64,000 bases of DNA from Clostridiaceae bacterium (lineage in GTDB: Bacteria; Bacillota; Clostridia; Lachnospirales; Lachnospiraceae): NCBI GenBank assembly GCA_910575585.1, contig CAJTGF010000008.1:62001-126000 (forward strand), written 5' to 3'. This document shows positions 26,122 to 35,394 of the stretch, in pieces; within the stretch, counting starts at the first letter, position 1; every line of letters begins with the position of its first letter. Both the position numbers and the translations under genes were made by a program. Under the pieces are notes generated by a model. The model made no database searches and was not told the DNA's origin. It was given only the letters and a program-made list of their open reading frames with translations.

Positions 26122-27721
26122 GGTGATTGCCACATATATCCGGCTGTCTGTGGAGGATGGGGATTTGACTGGCGGCTCTAAGGTGGAAAGCAATAGTGTG
26201 GTCAATCAGAGAATGCTTCTTTCGGAGTTTATTCAGTCGAGGGAAGACTTAACGGGCTGTCGGGTGGTAGAATTTTGTGATGATGGCTATACGGGAACGA
26301 ATTTTGAACGTCCTGGATTTCAAGAGATGATGGTGCAGGTGAAGCTGAAGCAGATTGACTGTATTGTTGTCAAGGATTTATCTCGGTTTGGCAGGGAGTA
26401 TCTGGATGTGAGTAGTTATCTGGAATTGATTCTCCCGGTATTTGATATTCGTTTTATCTCTGTGAATGACGGGTTTGATAGTAATGATTATGTAGGAACT
26501 ACAGGGGGAATGGAGCTTGCGTTCCGCAATCTTATCAATGGAATGTACAGCCGTGATATATCTATGAAAGTGAAGTCTGCCAGAAAAACCAGGGAGAGAA
26601 GGGGGGAGTATATGGGAGGACACCCTTTTTATGGATATCTGAAGGATTCCCTTAACCGGCACCATTTGGTTGTGGATGAGGAGGCTCGGCCGGTTATTGA
26701 ACGGATTTTTCGTATGTCGGCGGATGGAGTGTCAACCATGGCCATTGCAAAGGTGTTGAATGAAGAGGGGGTTCCCAGTCCGGTGGAACTGAAGAAATCC
26801 AGGGGAATCGGCTACAGTAAGCCTTTGGCGGAGGAAAAAGCGCTGTGGATGCAGGCTTCGGTGCGGAAGATTTTACGGGATGAGCGTTATACCGGGAAGA
26901 TGATTTCTAATGTGAGAAGCAGTGCATTTGTGGGAAAAAACATTATGGTCAATAATAAGAAAAGTGACTGGATCGTGGTGGACAATACCCATGAGGCTAT
27001 TATTTCCAGGGAATTATTTGAAGAGGCCAATGGAGCTCTGTCGGCCCGTGCCAAGGCATTCAACCGCAATACCAACTGGAAGGTTTCTGGCAATCTTTTT
27101 GTATGCGGTTTTTGCGGGAGGAAACTGCTGAAGTCGTCAGGCAGGGAAACCTATCTGTACTGCCAGAAGGCAAAGTATCTGGAGGATACGGATTGCAGCC
27201 GGATTCATGCGGATTTGGAAAAGATACAGAGGAAGGTTGTGGATACATTGAGAATCTTAGGGCTGGCGGCGGCAGAACGTGCTGTGGTGGAACGGAAGAA
27301 AGTGGTTTCTGATCTGAATATGCTGAAAAAGCAGGTGAATTCTCTGGCGAAGCAGTTTGAGAAAGGAAAACTGGAAAAGAGGTATCTGTATGAACATTAT
27401 CGGGAGGGAGGATTGACCAAAGAGGAATTTATGAAAAAGAGGGAGCAGCATGAGGAGAGGCTTGGGCAGCTGGAGATTCGGATCGGGGAGCTGGAGGTAC
27501 AGATTTTGGCGGAAGAGAAGCGGCAGCAGGAGGAAACCCAGGTTCAGGAGGAGCTGCGGACGGTTCTGGACCTGCCGACATATGACCCTGGGGTAGTCGG
27601 GCAGATTGTGGAAAGGATTGTGGTCTATGAGGAAGGGCGGATGGAACTGGTGATGAGAAGCCGGGATGTGTATGAGAGGATGTTTCGGGGAGAGACAGGG
27701 TATGAAATGTTAGGGGCATAG
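26111..27721 (+). CDS. large serine recombinase 3 of 3
   Basis: A 536-residue large serine recombinase started by GTG 26111. The catalytic Ser is S13 in TYIRLS. VKDLSRFGREY is near residue 90 and a zinc ribbon (CGFCG ... YCQ ... C) near 335, followed by a long coiled coil. All three recombinases keep their catalytic serines and zinc ribbons and look functional. The trio probably marks one end of the element that contains the first 28 kb. Which one is essential cannot be told from sequence. Confidence 0.9.
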   Translation: MRCKVIATYIRLSVEDGDLTGGSKVESNSVVNQRMLLSEFIQSREDLTGCRVVEFCDDGYTGTNFERPGFQEMMVQVKLKQIDCIVVKDLSRFGREYLDVSSYLELILPVFDIRFISVNDGFDSNDYVGTTGGMELAFRNLINGMYSRDISMKVKSARKTRERRGEYMGGHPFYGYLKDSLNRHHLVVDEEARPVIERIFRMSADGVSTMAIAKVLNEEGVPSPVELKKSRGIGYSKPLAEEKALWMQASVRKILRDERYTGKMISNVRSSAFVGKNIMVNNKKSDWIVVDNTHEAIISRELFEEANGALSARAKAFNRNTNWKVSGNLFVCGFCGRKLLKSSGRETYLYCQKAKYLEDTDCSRIHADLEKIQRKVVDTLRILGLAAAERAVVERKKVVSDLNMLKKQVNSLAKQFEKGKLEKRYLYEHYREGGLTKEEFMKKREQHEERLGQLEIRIGELEVQILAEEKRQQEETQVQEELRTVLDLPTYDPGVVGQIVERIVVYEEGRMELVMRSRDVYERMFRGETGYEMLGA

Positions 27722-27725
27722 ATGG

Positions 27726-27974
27726 ATGTTGGAAAAGGAGCTTCAATCTCCCGGTCAATCGTTTAGGGCGATGGGCCGGGAGGTAGAATTGCATAGGAGT
27801 GTGCAAGTCTACATATGCGAATTTGACTGGGATATTGCATGGAAAATTAAAAAATGTTATACTGATGGTACAGAGGTATTTTATGAATGGCCATTGGTAT
27901 ATCCTAAATGGATAGCAGACTATCTGGAACCTGGAAGGGAATCCGGATGGATATGCTGTCATGTCACACAGTAG
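27726..27974 (+). CDS. hypothetical small protein
   Basis: An 82-residue frame just behind the recombinase trio. It has several aromatic residues (YICEFDWDIAWKIKKCY) and no motif I recognise. The ribosome site is weak. It could be a remnant; kept because of its location and plausible composition. Confidence 0.35.
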   Translation: MLEKELQSPGQSFRAMGREVELHRSVQVYICEFDWDIAWKIKKCYTDGTEVFYEWPLVYPKWIADYLEPGRESGWICCHVTQ

Positions 27975-28022
27975 AGCACTTTTGAGTATGACTGCAGGAT
28001 TTAATGACAGAGGAGGGATGAA

Positions 28023-28991
28023 ATGCGCCAGGACACTTATACTTCGCAGGCGATTAAGGCAGCAGAAGATAAAATTAACAATGATAAAGCGTGTAAAAAA
28101 ATATTGGCTTCCAAAGAAATTCTTGCGTACATTTTAAAAGGTGTGGTTCCTGAGTACGCAGAGTGCGGTTTGGAGGAAATCGCGGAACAATATATTGAAC
28201 CTAATGAAATTTTTGGGACCGTTCCGGTGGCGCCGGGACTGACAGGGAAACGGGAATATATAGAAGGAATGCAGCAGGAAGACGGTATATCAGGGGAAGC
28301 AACGGTCTTTTTTGATGTAAAGTTCAGGGTATTACTGCCAGGTTCCCAGAAATCATCGGCACAGATTTGTTTGTATGTGGATATGGAAGCCCAGAACCGT
28401 TATCGGCCGGGATATCCTTTGGAGAAGAGAGGTATTTACTATCTTTCCCGTTTGATTTCCTCTCAGATACAGAAGATATCAGAGGATACGGACTATGGCA
28501 TTTTGCAGAAGTGCTACAGTATCTGGCTTTGTATGGGAAATGATATTCCAAAGGGAGAGCAGCAGAGTATTACCCGATATTCTTTCAGAAAGGAAGACGT
28601 TTATGGCGTTTCTGAGGTGGCTAATAAAGATTACGATATGATGAGTCTGGTTATTTTGAGACTTGGAGATAGCCCGACAGAAGAAAAAACTTTGGGAATG
28701 CTTCAGACCTTGTTTTTAGGAAGCATGATACCGGAAGAACGGCTGAGAAAGCTGGAGGAGGAGTATCAGTTAACGATATCAGAAGAAATTGGAGAGGAGG
28801 TCAGGAATATGTGTTCGTATAGTCAGGTGATTGAAGATAGAGGTGTGGAAAGAGGAATTGAAAAAGGAATTTTCATATATCGGACATTGATGGAAACGAA
28901 AAGTATTCAACAGACTGTGGCAAAAACCAAAGAACCGGCAGATAAAGTAAAGAAGATAGCAGAGTTGTATCAGGTGGAAGTGTTGGAGTAA
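28023..28991 (+). CDS. Rpn-like PD-(D/E)XK nuclease
   Basis: A 322-residue protein of the Rpn/PDDEXK recombination-promoting nuclease ('putative transposase') family. The active-site pattern is visible as FFDVKF and, some 28 residues later, VDMEAQ (D...E-x-Q), followed by a YYLSRLISSQI helix. The C-terminus has the usual helical region with a repeated 'GVERGIEKGI' stretch. Rpn proteins cut DNA and are linked to recombination and to phage defence. A terminator follows. A second family member lies at 40339-41136. Confidence 0.8.
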   Translation: MRQDTYTSQAIKAAEDKINNDKACKKILASKEILAYILKGVVPEYAECGLEEIAEQYIEPNEIFGTVPVAPGLTGKREYIEGMQQEDGISGEATVFFDVKFRVLLPGSQKSSAQICLYVDMEAQNRYRPGYPLEKRGIYYLSRLISSQIQKISEDTDYGILQKCYSIWLCMGNDIPKGEQQSITRYSFRKEDVYGVSEVANKDYDMMSLVILRLGDSPTEEKTLGMLQTLFLGSMIPEERLRKLEEEYQLTISEEIGEEVRNMCSYSQVIEDRGVERGIEKGIFIYRTLMETKSIQQTVAKTKEPADKVKKIAELYQVEVLE

Positions 28992-28995
28992 TAAG

Positions 28996-29034
28996 AAAGG
29001 CAAGGTGGTAGAAAAAATTTATCATCTTGCCTTT
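28996..29034 (+). terminator. intrinsic terminator
   Basis: AAAGGCAAGGTGGTA at 28996-29010 pairs with TATCATCTTGCCTTT at 29020-29034, just after the Rpn-like gene. Confidence 0.7.
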
Positions 29035-29745
29035 GTATCTATGTGTCGAGTTGGTCAATGGAGACAAATAGAATTTTGGTTAAGAGGAGCATTGGATGTT
29101 TGGGGATTTTATAGAATAATGTGTGGGAGATTCAAGAAAAATTTTAGGAAAATCATTTTTGGGAAGTAATAGTAAATAAATAGATTATTGTTTACATACA
29201 TATATATTATATGTGCATATAATATTTTTGTAATTAAAGTCTGAAAATTAATAGGAATATTTGAATAAATCTGTGATTTTATCGTTTTTCTATAAAATTT
29301 TTTTGTGCCTATATTGACACACTCGGAGGGACAAATTTTTGGAATAGGCTGCAAAATATTCACAATTGCTGGGCCGGTGATACTTTATGGGATTTTGAGC
29401 AGCTGGGTGTTGGGAGTGATTTATTGGATTGGAGGAGTGATGGGGGTTATTTAAAAATCACACATAAAAATAGTATCATAAATATAAGATTTAGGCTTAG
29501 AAAGCAGGCTAACGGATTATGATAGTTCGTTAACCTGTTTTTTTGAAAGACAGAGGCAGATAAAAACTATTTTGAGTGCAAAAAGTTCTATACAAAGTGA
29601 TAAAAAGTCAATATAATAGTTTTAATACCATATAATATATGCATAGTATACGGATGTGTTGATAAAGAGAGAATTATAGAAATTTGTTGTTTGAGAGGGC
29701 TACATAGATTTGGTATTTGTATAATATGGGGAAGGAAATCCAAAT
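29035..29745. other. AT-rich intergenic stretch with a second terminator
   Basis: About 700 bases with no gene I can support. A strong hairpin, CAGGCTAACGGA.../...TTCGTTAACCTG, followed by seven T, lies at 29505-29544. This looks like a terminator left by a lost gene. Composition changes here to the low GC of the defence pair. Confidence 0.6.
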
Positions 29746-30546
29746 ATGAAATATATGGATTGGTATAAAACAGAAGAGAATTTATATACAAATGATGGAA
29801 ATAAGATAAAAGTTCTATGTTTGGATTCACAGGATAATGACGAAATTCTGGATGAATGGGCGATGCATTTCAGGGAGAATTACCGTTCACTGGATGATTT
29901 AGATTTTGACAGGCATGGTACAGGAAAGACAAGGGAAGAATTTCTAGAAAATGATGTATTTCCTGACAAAAAAATAAAGCCAGGACCATCCGCCAGAGTT
30001 GGGGATTTTTGTGAGCTTCTGCTTGCGGATTATATTGAATTTATATGTGATTATTATGTGCCAAGAACAAGATATTGCAGGAAAATAAACCGGAACATGT
30101 CTTCACCTGGAAGCGATGTAATAGGGTTTAAATCAGGTCCGGATATTTCGCCAAAAGATGAAGTCTTTGTAATTGAAGTTAAAGGGCTGGCAAATTCTAA
30201 AAGCCGTATTAAAGGATATGAGAGACTACAAAAAGCCATTGATGATTCAAACAAGGATATAACCAGATATTCAGAGTCTTTAAATGCAATTAAACGGAGG
30301 CTTAAGGATGCGGGAGAAAAGGATAAGATATCTTTGATTGAACGATTTCAAAATTATGCTGATAGGCCATATGTAGTTAAATATGGCGCCTCTGCCGTAT
30401 TGACAAACAGTAAATTTATAGCCGAAGAAATGATTTATACAAAAACGGAACAACATAAAGAGAAGCCTCTTGAATTAATAGTAATTCATAATCAAGACCT
30501 GAAAAAACTAATAGATGAGTTGTATAGGAGAGCAGCAAAATGTTGA
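29746..30546 (+). CDS. hamA: HamA-like nuclease of a Hachiman-type defence pair
   Basis: A 266-residue protein resembling DUF1837/HamA. The likely nuclease core is GDFCELLL near residue 86, then SPGSDVIGFK near 122, then VFVIEVKG near 143. This reads as the E, D and ExK residues of a PD-(D/E)XK fold. Its gene overlaps the helicase gene by 7 bases, the arrangement of HamA/HamB in Hachiman anti-phage systems, where the helicase senses DNA and releases the nuclease. A closely related two-gene nuclease-helicase system cannot be excluded. Confidence 0.65.
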   Translation: MKYMDWYKTEENLYTNDGNKIKVLCLDSQDNDEILDEWAMHFRENYRSLDDLDFDRHGTGKTREEFLENDVFPDKKIKPGPSARVGDFCELLLADYIEFICDYYVPRTRYCRKINRNMSSPGSDVIGFKSGPDISPKDEVFVIEVKGLANSKSRIKGYERLQKAIDDSNKDITRYSESLNAIKRRLKDAGEKDKISLIERFQNYADRPYVVKYGASAVLTNSKFIAEEMIYTKTEQHKEKPLELIVIHNQDLKKLIDELYRRAAKC

Positions 30547-33500
30547 TAGGGGATACATCAAAGTACTATTTGAAAAAAGTTCGCGCCAAAGCGAAGCTAT
30601 ATGAATATCATATTCCCGAAAGTTTACATGGAACTACAGAGAAAGAAGTTAATCAATTGATTATTTCAGCGATTGCTATTATTGGAGATTTTTCGGATAG
30701 AATTATTGATAGCTTTAAAGGAGTGGATTTTTCTCACACAAATTATCAGGAGAATTTACAATTTGCTTCCAGGTTTTTTGATGGATTTATAAATTCTCAA
30801 TTATATTCAGGAGATAAGGATTACTACGTTTTGTTGGGTTCAATTGTATACTATCTGTGTGACCGCAATGGGAGTTCCAGAGTGTTAGCTTTGCAGGTTG
30901 GGGATAACATTGATTTAGGGATTAATGGAGTAGATTCAGTTCTGACACAGATCCTAAAGGGATGTAGTCATATAGATTATTTAGGAAACTATAAAATATT
31001 ATCAGAGATATGCGAAGAATATAATTGCTTTGCGAAGACAGGGGTATTTCAAAGGTTTGATAAATTGGTTGATTTTAGAAAAATGATATATGCAGAGGGA
31101 AGTGACAGGGAACTGTTGTTTGCGGATGCGTTTATTGCAGTGATTTATCTGAAGATAAAGCATTCTTCTTATGAGCTAATGCCTTACTATACAGAGATTG
31201 ATCCTGAATTATGGAGAGAAGCTATAAGGAAAGGGACTTTAATAACAGAATTGTGGCAGGGTCAAAGAAAACTGGGAGAGATGGGGGTATATTCTGGAAA
31301 TTCTGCTATAATACAGATGCCAACAAGTTCAGGAAAAACGAAATCAATTGCATTGATTATTTTATCAGCTTTTCTGAGCAAGAGGACAAATTTTGCAATT
31401 GTAGTTGCCCCATTTCGTTCGTTATGCAGGGAAATAACCGAGGAATTAGAAAAAGTATTTTCTTTTGATGAAAGTATCCACATAAATGAACTGTCAGATG
31501 TGTTGCAAGTGGATTTCGCAGATATTTTTAGTCAAGGAAATTCAAACGAAAAGAGAGTGTATATTGTTACCCCTGAAAAGTTGTTATATGTCATTAGACA
31601 GGGAATATATTTTTTGTTAAATGTGGGGGTGGTGATATTTGATGAGGGGCATCTATTTGATGATCCTAATCGTGGTATTACATATGAACTGCTTATTTCA
31701 ACAATAAAACACTATTTGACAGATGAAACACAGAAAGTATTGATTTCTGCTGTAATTCCCAATGCTGGGGAGATTAATGAGTGGCTCACAGATGGGAGTG
31801 GAGAGGTTATTGCAGGTAATGCAATACAAACTTCTGATAAAGCTATAAGTATTGCGGATACCAAATTTAATAGGAATAATCAAGCAGTATACATATATTT
31901 ATATTTTTTGAATTATGAAAATATGGAGGAAGAAGAGTTTTTTGTACCGAGAGTTATTACGCAGACTGGGCTGAAGAAGTTTGGAAAAGAGAGAAAAGAA
32001 AGACTGTTTCCAGAAATTAATAATGGGAAAAATGAGCATAAGAATGATGTGGCTTTAGCATTAGGAATCAATCTTTGCATAAATGGTGGTGCTGTTATAT
32101 TTTGCGGCAGAAAGGATACTGCGGATAAGGTTTTAGAACGTATTTTGGATATAGAAAATAGAGGATATGATATTTCTAATTTAATCCAATATTCAGATAA
32201 AAAAGAAATCTCTAAAATCAGGAATCTTATTGAGAAAAATTTTGGAATGGATAATGAATATTATTTAGCTTCCGGATTAGGTGCATTTGTTCACCATGGG
32301 GGAATACCAATGGGAATCAGGTGTGCTGTGGAATATGCCATGCAAAAAAGGCTGATTGTATTTCTGGTATGTACATCAACCCTTGCACAGGGGGTAAATC
32401 TGCCAATTAGGTATTTGATTATCCCCACAATCTATCAAGGAAAAGAACAGATTAAAGTGAGGGACTTTCAGAATTTAATAGGAAGATCCGGAAGGGCTGG
32501 TATTTATACAGAAGGGAATATTATTCTTTCTGAAACGAATGTGTATAGGGTGAGAAGAGATCCATATAAAAATTGGAAGTGGATAAATTACAAAAAACTA
32601 TTGAGTAGCAATCAGGCGGAACCTTGTTTAAGTGAATTTTTATCTTGGTTGCGTGTTGATAAAGAAATGGAAAATTATTTGGAAAATATTATGGAGATAT
32701 TTGAACTATATTATCCTTCAGGAGAGTTCCCTATAAAGATTCAAATGTTTTTAGAAAGTTTGAAATTGGAACAAGAAACAACATATATAGAAGCTGAGAG
32801 AATCGTTAATAGGATGAACTATAATATAGAGGCAATTGAAAGTTTTCTGTTATTTTATCTTATGGAGAAAACGTATGAAGAGTCAAAAGAAAATATTCAT
32901 AATATTATTGAGGGAACATTAGCTTTTTATCTTGCTGATGAAAATGAAAGAAAGAGATTACTGCATATTGTAGATTTGATTGGAGAATTTATTGTAAAAG
33001 CGATAGATTCGCCAGATAAAAGGCAGCGATATAGCAAATCTCTTTTAGGGGTAAGAAAGGAGATAGAAATAGAGCAATGGATTGATGAACATATTCTGGA
33101 GATTATTGGTTGCGGGACAGTGGAAGAATTGCTAAAAACAATTTTTTCTATACTTTTGCGAACAAATAATACAATAGTAAAAAATTGCAATAAACCGGAT
33201 ATGCTGATTGAACTGGGAATAAAATGGATACATGGAGAGTCGTATATAGATATTTGTCATGCAGCAATATCTAAAGATATTAGAATTCTAAAAAGAAGGA
33301 GATATACAGGGATATCTTTAAAACAGATAATAGATTTATGTGATGGATTTTTTGGTTATGACTGTACGCTAATTTTGGCAGCAATAATTGAGAATGTGGA
33401 TTATAAATGTGATGATGTTGATTTAGTAAATAAGTTTAAAGCCTTATCAAAGCAGATGAGATATGGTTTAACTGATTTATGTAGTATTGTAATTTATGAG

Positions 33501-33689
33501 ATGGGATTTAATGATCGTGTAATAGCGGGTGAGATTGCATCAATCATTCAGGAACGGTATCTAGCTGGGAATGTAAAAGAGATTAAAAACATAGTTAAAA
33601 AAAACAAGGATATTAGAGATAAAATATTTGTTTATTTAGAAGAATATCCTTCTTATTTTGAGGATAGGGTCAGAAGTAGTTTTGGATAA
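30540..33689 (+). CDS. hamB: HamB-like superfamily 2 helicase
   Basis: A 1049-residue Ski2-like DNA/RNA helicase. Walker A is MPTSSGKTKS near residue 265, the DExH box is FDEGHLFDD near 366, motif III is SAVIPN near 400. The C-terminal helicase lobe has STLAQGVNLP near 620 and QNLIGRSGRAG near 650. A 250-residue N-terminal part and a 380-residue C-terminal part flank the motor, as in HamB. It is coupled to the nuclease gene in front. The pair is AT-rich and sits between mobile-element ends, as expected for a horizontally acquired defence module. Confidence 0.75.
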   Translation: MLIGDTSKYYLKKVRAKAKLYEYHIPESLHGTTEKEVNQLIISAIAIIGDFSDRIIDSFKGVDFSHTNYQENLQFASRFFDGFINSQLYSGDKDYYVLLGSIVYYLCDRNGSSRVLALQVGDNIDLGINGVDSVLTQILKGCSHIDYLGNYKILSEICEEYNCFAKTGVFQRFDKLVDFRKMIYAEGSDRELLFADAFIAVIYLKIKHSSYELMPYYTEIDPELWREAIRKGTLITELWQGQRKLGEMGVYSGNSAIIQMPTSSGKTKSIALIILSAFLSKRTNFAIVVAPFRSLCREITEELEKVFSFDESIHINELSDVLQVDFADIFSQGNSNEKRVYIVTPEKLLYVIRQGIYFLLNVGVVIFDEGHLFDDPNRGITYELLISTIKHYLTDETQKVLISAVIPNAGEINEWLTDGSGEVIAGNAIQTSDKAISIADTKFNRNNQAVYIYLYFLNYENMEEEEFFVPRVITQTGLKKFGKERKERLFPEINNGKNEHKNDVALALGINLCINGGAVIFCGRKDTADKVLERILDIENRGYDISNLIQYSDKKEISKIRNLIEKNFGMDNEYYLASGLGAFVHHGGIPMGIRCAVEYAMQKRLIVFLVCTSTLAQGVNLPIRYLIIPTIYQGKEQIKVRDFQNLIGRSGRAGIYTEGNIILSETNVYRVRRDPYKNWKWINYKKLLSSNQAEPCLSEFLSWLRVDKEMENYLENIMEIFELYYPSGEFPIKIQMFLESLKLEQETTYIEAERIVNRMNYNIEAIESFLLFYLMEKTYEESKENIHNIIEGTLAFYLADENERKRLLHIVDLIGEFIVKAIDSPDKRQRYSKSLLGVRKEIEIEQWIDEHILEIIGCGTVEELLKTIFSILLRTNNTIVKNCNKPDMLIELGIKWIHGESYIDICHAAISKDIRILKRRRYTGISLKQIIDLCDGFFGYDCTLILAAIIENVDYKCDDVDLVNKFKALSKQMRYGLTDLCSIVIYEMGFNDRVIAGEIASIIQERYLAGNVKEIKNIVKKNKDIRDKIFVYLEEYPSYFEDRVRSSFG

Positions 33690-33729
33690 TATAGGACTAT
33701 CAAAAAAGTAGTAGGAGAGAGTGAAATAT

Positions 33730-35193
33730 ATGATTACAGGACAGCAGGATTATTATGTCAGCCTGATAGAACGATTGAGAAGGCTGCCAGCAGAGACAGA
33801 ATGGTTGGAATACAAAAGCAATAATACAGATCCCCAAATGATAGGAGAATATATTTCTGCCATAAGTAATTCTGCCGCTTTGGAACGAAGAGAGAAAGGA
33901 TATCTCTTGTGGGGGATTGATGATACAACGCATGAGGTTTCAGGAACGGATTTTTGCCCTAGGGCGGCGAAGAAGGGTAATCAGGAATTGGAGAACTGGC
34001 TTGTAGGATTAAGTAATCCCAGATTAAATATTCAGTTTATTGAAGTAGATGTGAAGGATAAGAAGGTAGTTATTCTGGAGATTCCCATGGCTTCAGTTAA
34101 ACCTACGGCATTTGCGGGAGAGGAATATATCAGGATTGGTTCTTATAAGAAAAAATTAAAGGATTTTCCGGAGAAAGAACGGGCATTATGGCAATCATTT
34201 GAGACAACACCATATGAGATGCGAACTGCCATAGAGAATGTAACAGAAGAAGAAATAACACAATTGCTGGACTGTGCTGCCTATTATACATTGATGAAAC
34301 TTCCGTTGCCCAGTAATCGAAGCAGTATGATGTATAACATGAAGGACGAGGAATTCATTCGTGAGATGGATAACGGACAATATGCAATTACTAATATGGG
34401 GGTATTGTTGTTTGCGAAGGACTTGAACAAATTTTCTCATTTAAAAAGGAAAGCAGTTCGTGTGATTCAGTATAAAGGAACAGGCAGGACAAATGCGATT
34501 CGTGAACAGGTCTTTTTGCGGGGATATGCGCTTTGTTTTGATGAAATTTGCAGATATATAGATACCCTCATTCCGCAGGAAGAAGAGATTCATATTGGAC
34601 TTCGCCAGATACACAGGATGTTCCCGGAGAAGGCAGTCCGTGAGATGCTTGGAAATATGATTATTCATCAAGACCTGACAATGCGTGGAGCCGGACCAAT
34701 GATGGAGATTTTCGATGCTAGGGTAGAGGCATCCAATCCTGGATGTCTGTTGGTGGATGTGAATCGAATTATTGATACGGCTCCACATTCCAGAAATGAG
34801 GCCATGGCTTCTTTTTTGAGGATGATTCATATTTGTGAGGAGCGGGGCAGTGGATTTGACCGCATGGAAGAGGGGATGAGTGCTCTGAAAATACCGGCTC
34901 CTAAGGTTGAAACGGGAGATGATTTTGCCAGGACGAAATTATATTGGTATGAGAATCTGAATGAATGGACAAAAGAGGATAAAATTCGTACCTGTTATCT
35001 GGCGACTTGTTATTATTATGTAAATGAGATTTCGGTGGCAAATGCTGTGTTAAGGGAGAGATTCGGTGTAGAGGCAAAAAATAAGGCGATAATATCACGA
35101 ATTATCAAAGATACGGTAGACTCTGGACTAATAAAATTAGCGGACGAAAATGCCGCTCCTAAGCTAAGGCGGTATATTCCGTATTGGGCATAA
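33730..35193 (+). CDS. AlbA_2/Schlafen-type ATP-binding protein
   Basis: A 487-residue protein. The N-terminus is an AlbA_2 (Schlafen-like) domain: ETEWLEYKSN near residue 20 and GYLLWGIDD near 59. A GHKL-like ATPase segment follows (EMLGNMIIHQDLTMRGAG near 300 and EERGSGFDRM near 375), then a winged-helix-like tail. Such proteins are usually annotated as ATP-dependent helicase-related or transcriptional regulators. The gene begins 40 bases after the HamB-like stop and may be an accessory or regulator of the defence pair. GTG 33721 is an alternative start. Confidence 0.75.
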   Translation: MITGQQDYYVSLIERLRRLPAETEWLEYKSNNTDPQMIGEYISAISNSAALERREKGYLLWGIDDTTHEVSGTDFCPRAAKKGNQELENWLVGLSNPRLNIQFIEVDVKDKKVVILEIPMASVKPTAFAGEEYIRIGSYKKKLKDFPEKERALWQSFETTPYEMRTAIENVTEEEITQLLDCAAYYTLMKLPLPSNRSSMMYNMKDEEFIREMDNGQYAITNMGVLLFAKDLNKFSHLKRKAVRVIQYKGTGRTNAIREQVFLRGYALCFDEICRYIDTLIPQEEEIHIGLRQIHRMFPEKAVREMLGNMIIHQDLTMRGAGPMMEIFDARVEASNPGCLLVDVNRIIDTAPHSRNEAMASFLRMIHICEERGSGFDRMEEGMSALKIPAPKVETGDDFARTKLYWYENLNEWTKEDKIRTCYLATCYYYVNEISVANAVLRERFGVEAKNKAIISRIIKDTVDSGLIKLADENAAPKLRRYIPYWA

Positions 35194-35303
35194 TTTTAGT
35201 TGATGGGTAGTTGATAGAATAATGGCTTTTGTTGTGAAAGATAAGGATAAATGGCGGTTTTAGCGGATTTTTCAGGACAATTTTAATTGATGGGTAGTTG
35301 ATA
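35192..35303. repeat. 25-bp direct repeat, 87 bases apart
   Basis: Copies at 35192-35216 and 35279-35303 share GATGGGTAGTTGATA and differ at one position. They follow the AlbA-type gene. The rest of 35194-35549 has no gene; the inferred left end of the IS lies at 35395. Confidence 0.7.
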
Positions 35304-35394
35304 AGATATACTTCTTAAGAAGATATATAAATTGCCGCTATTTGTATACAGATTTTTCCAATCTAAATTTGGAAGAATGGTATATCAGAAGAAA

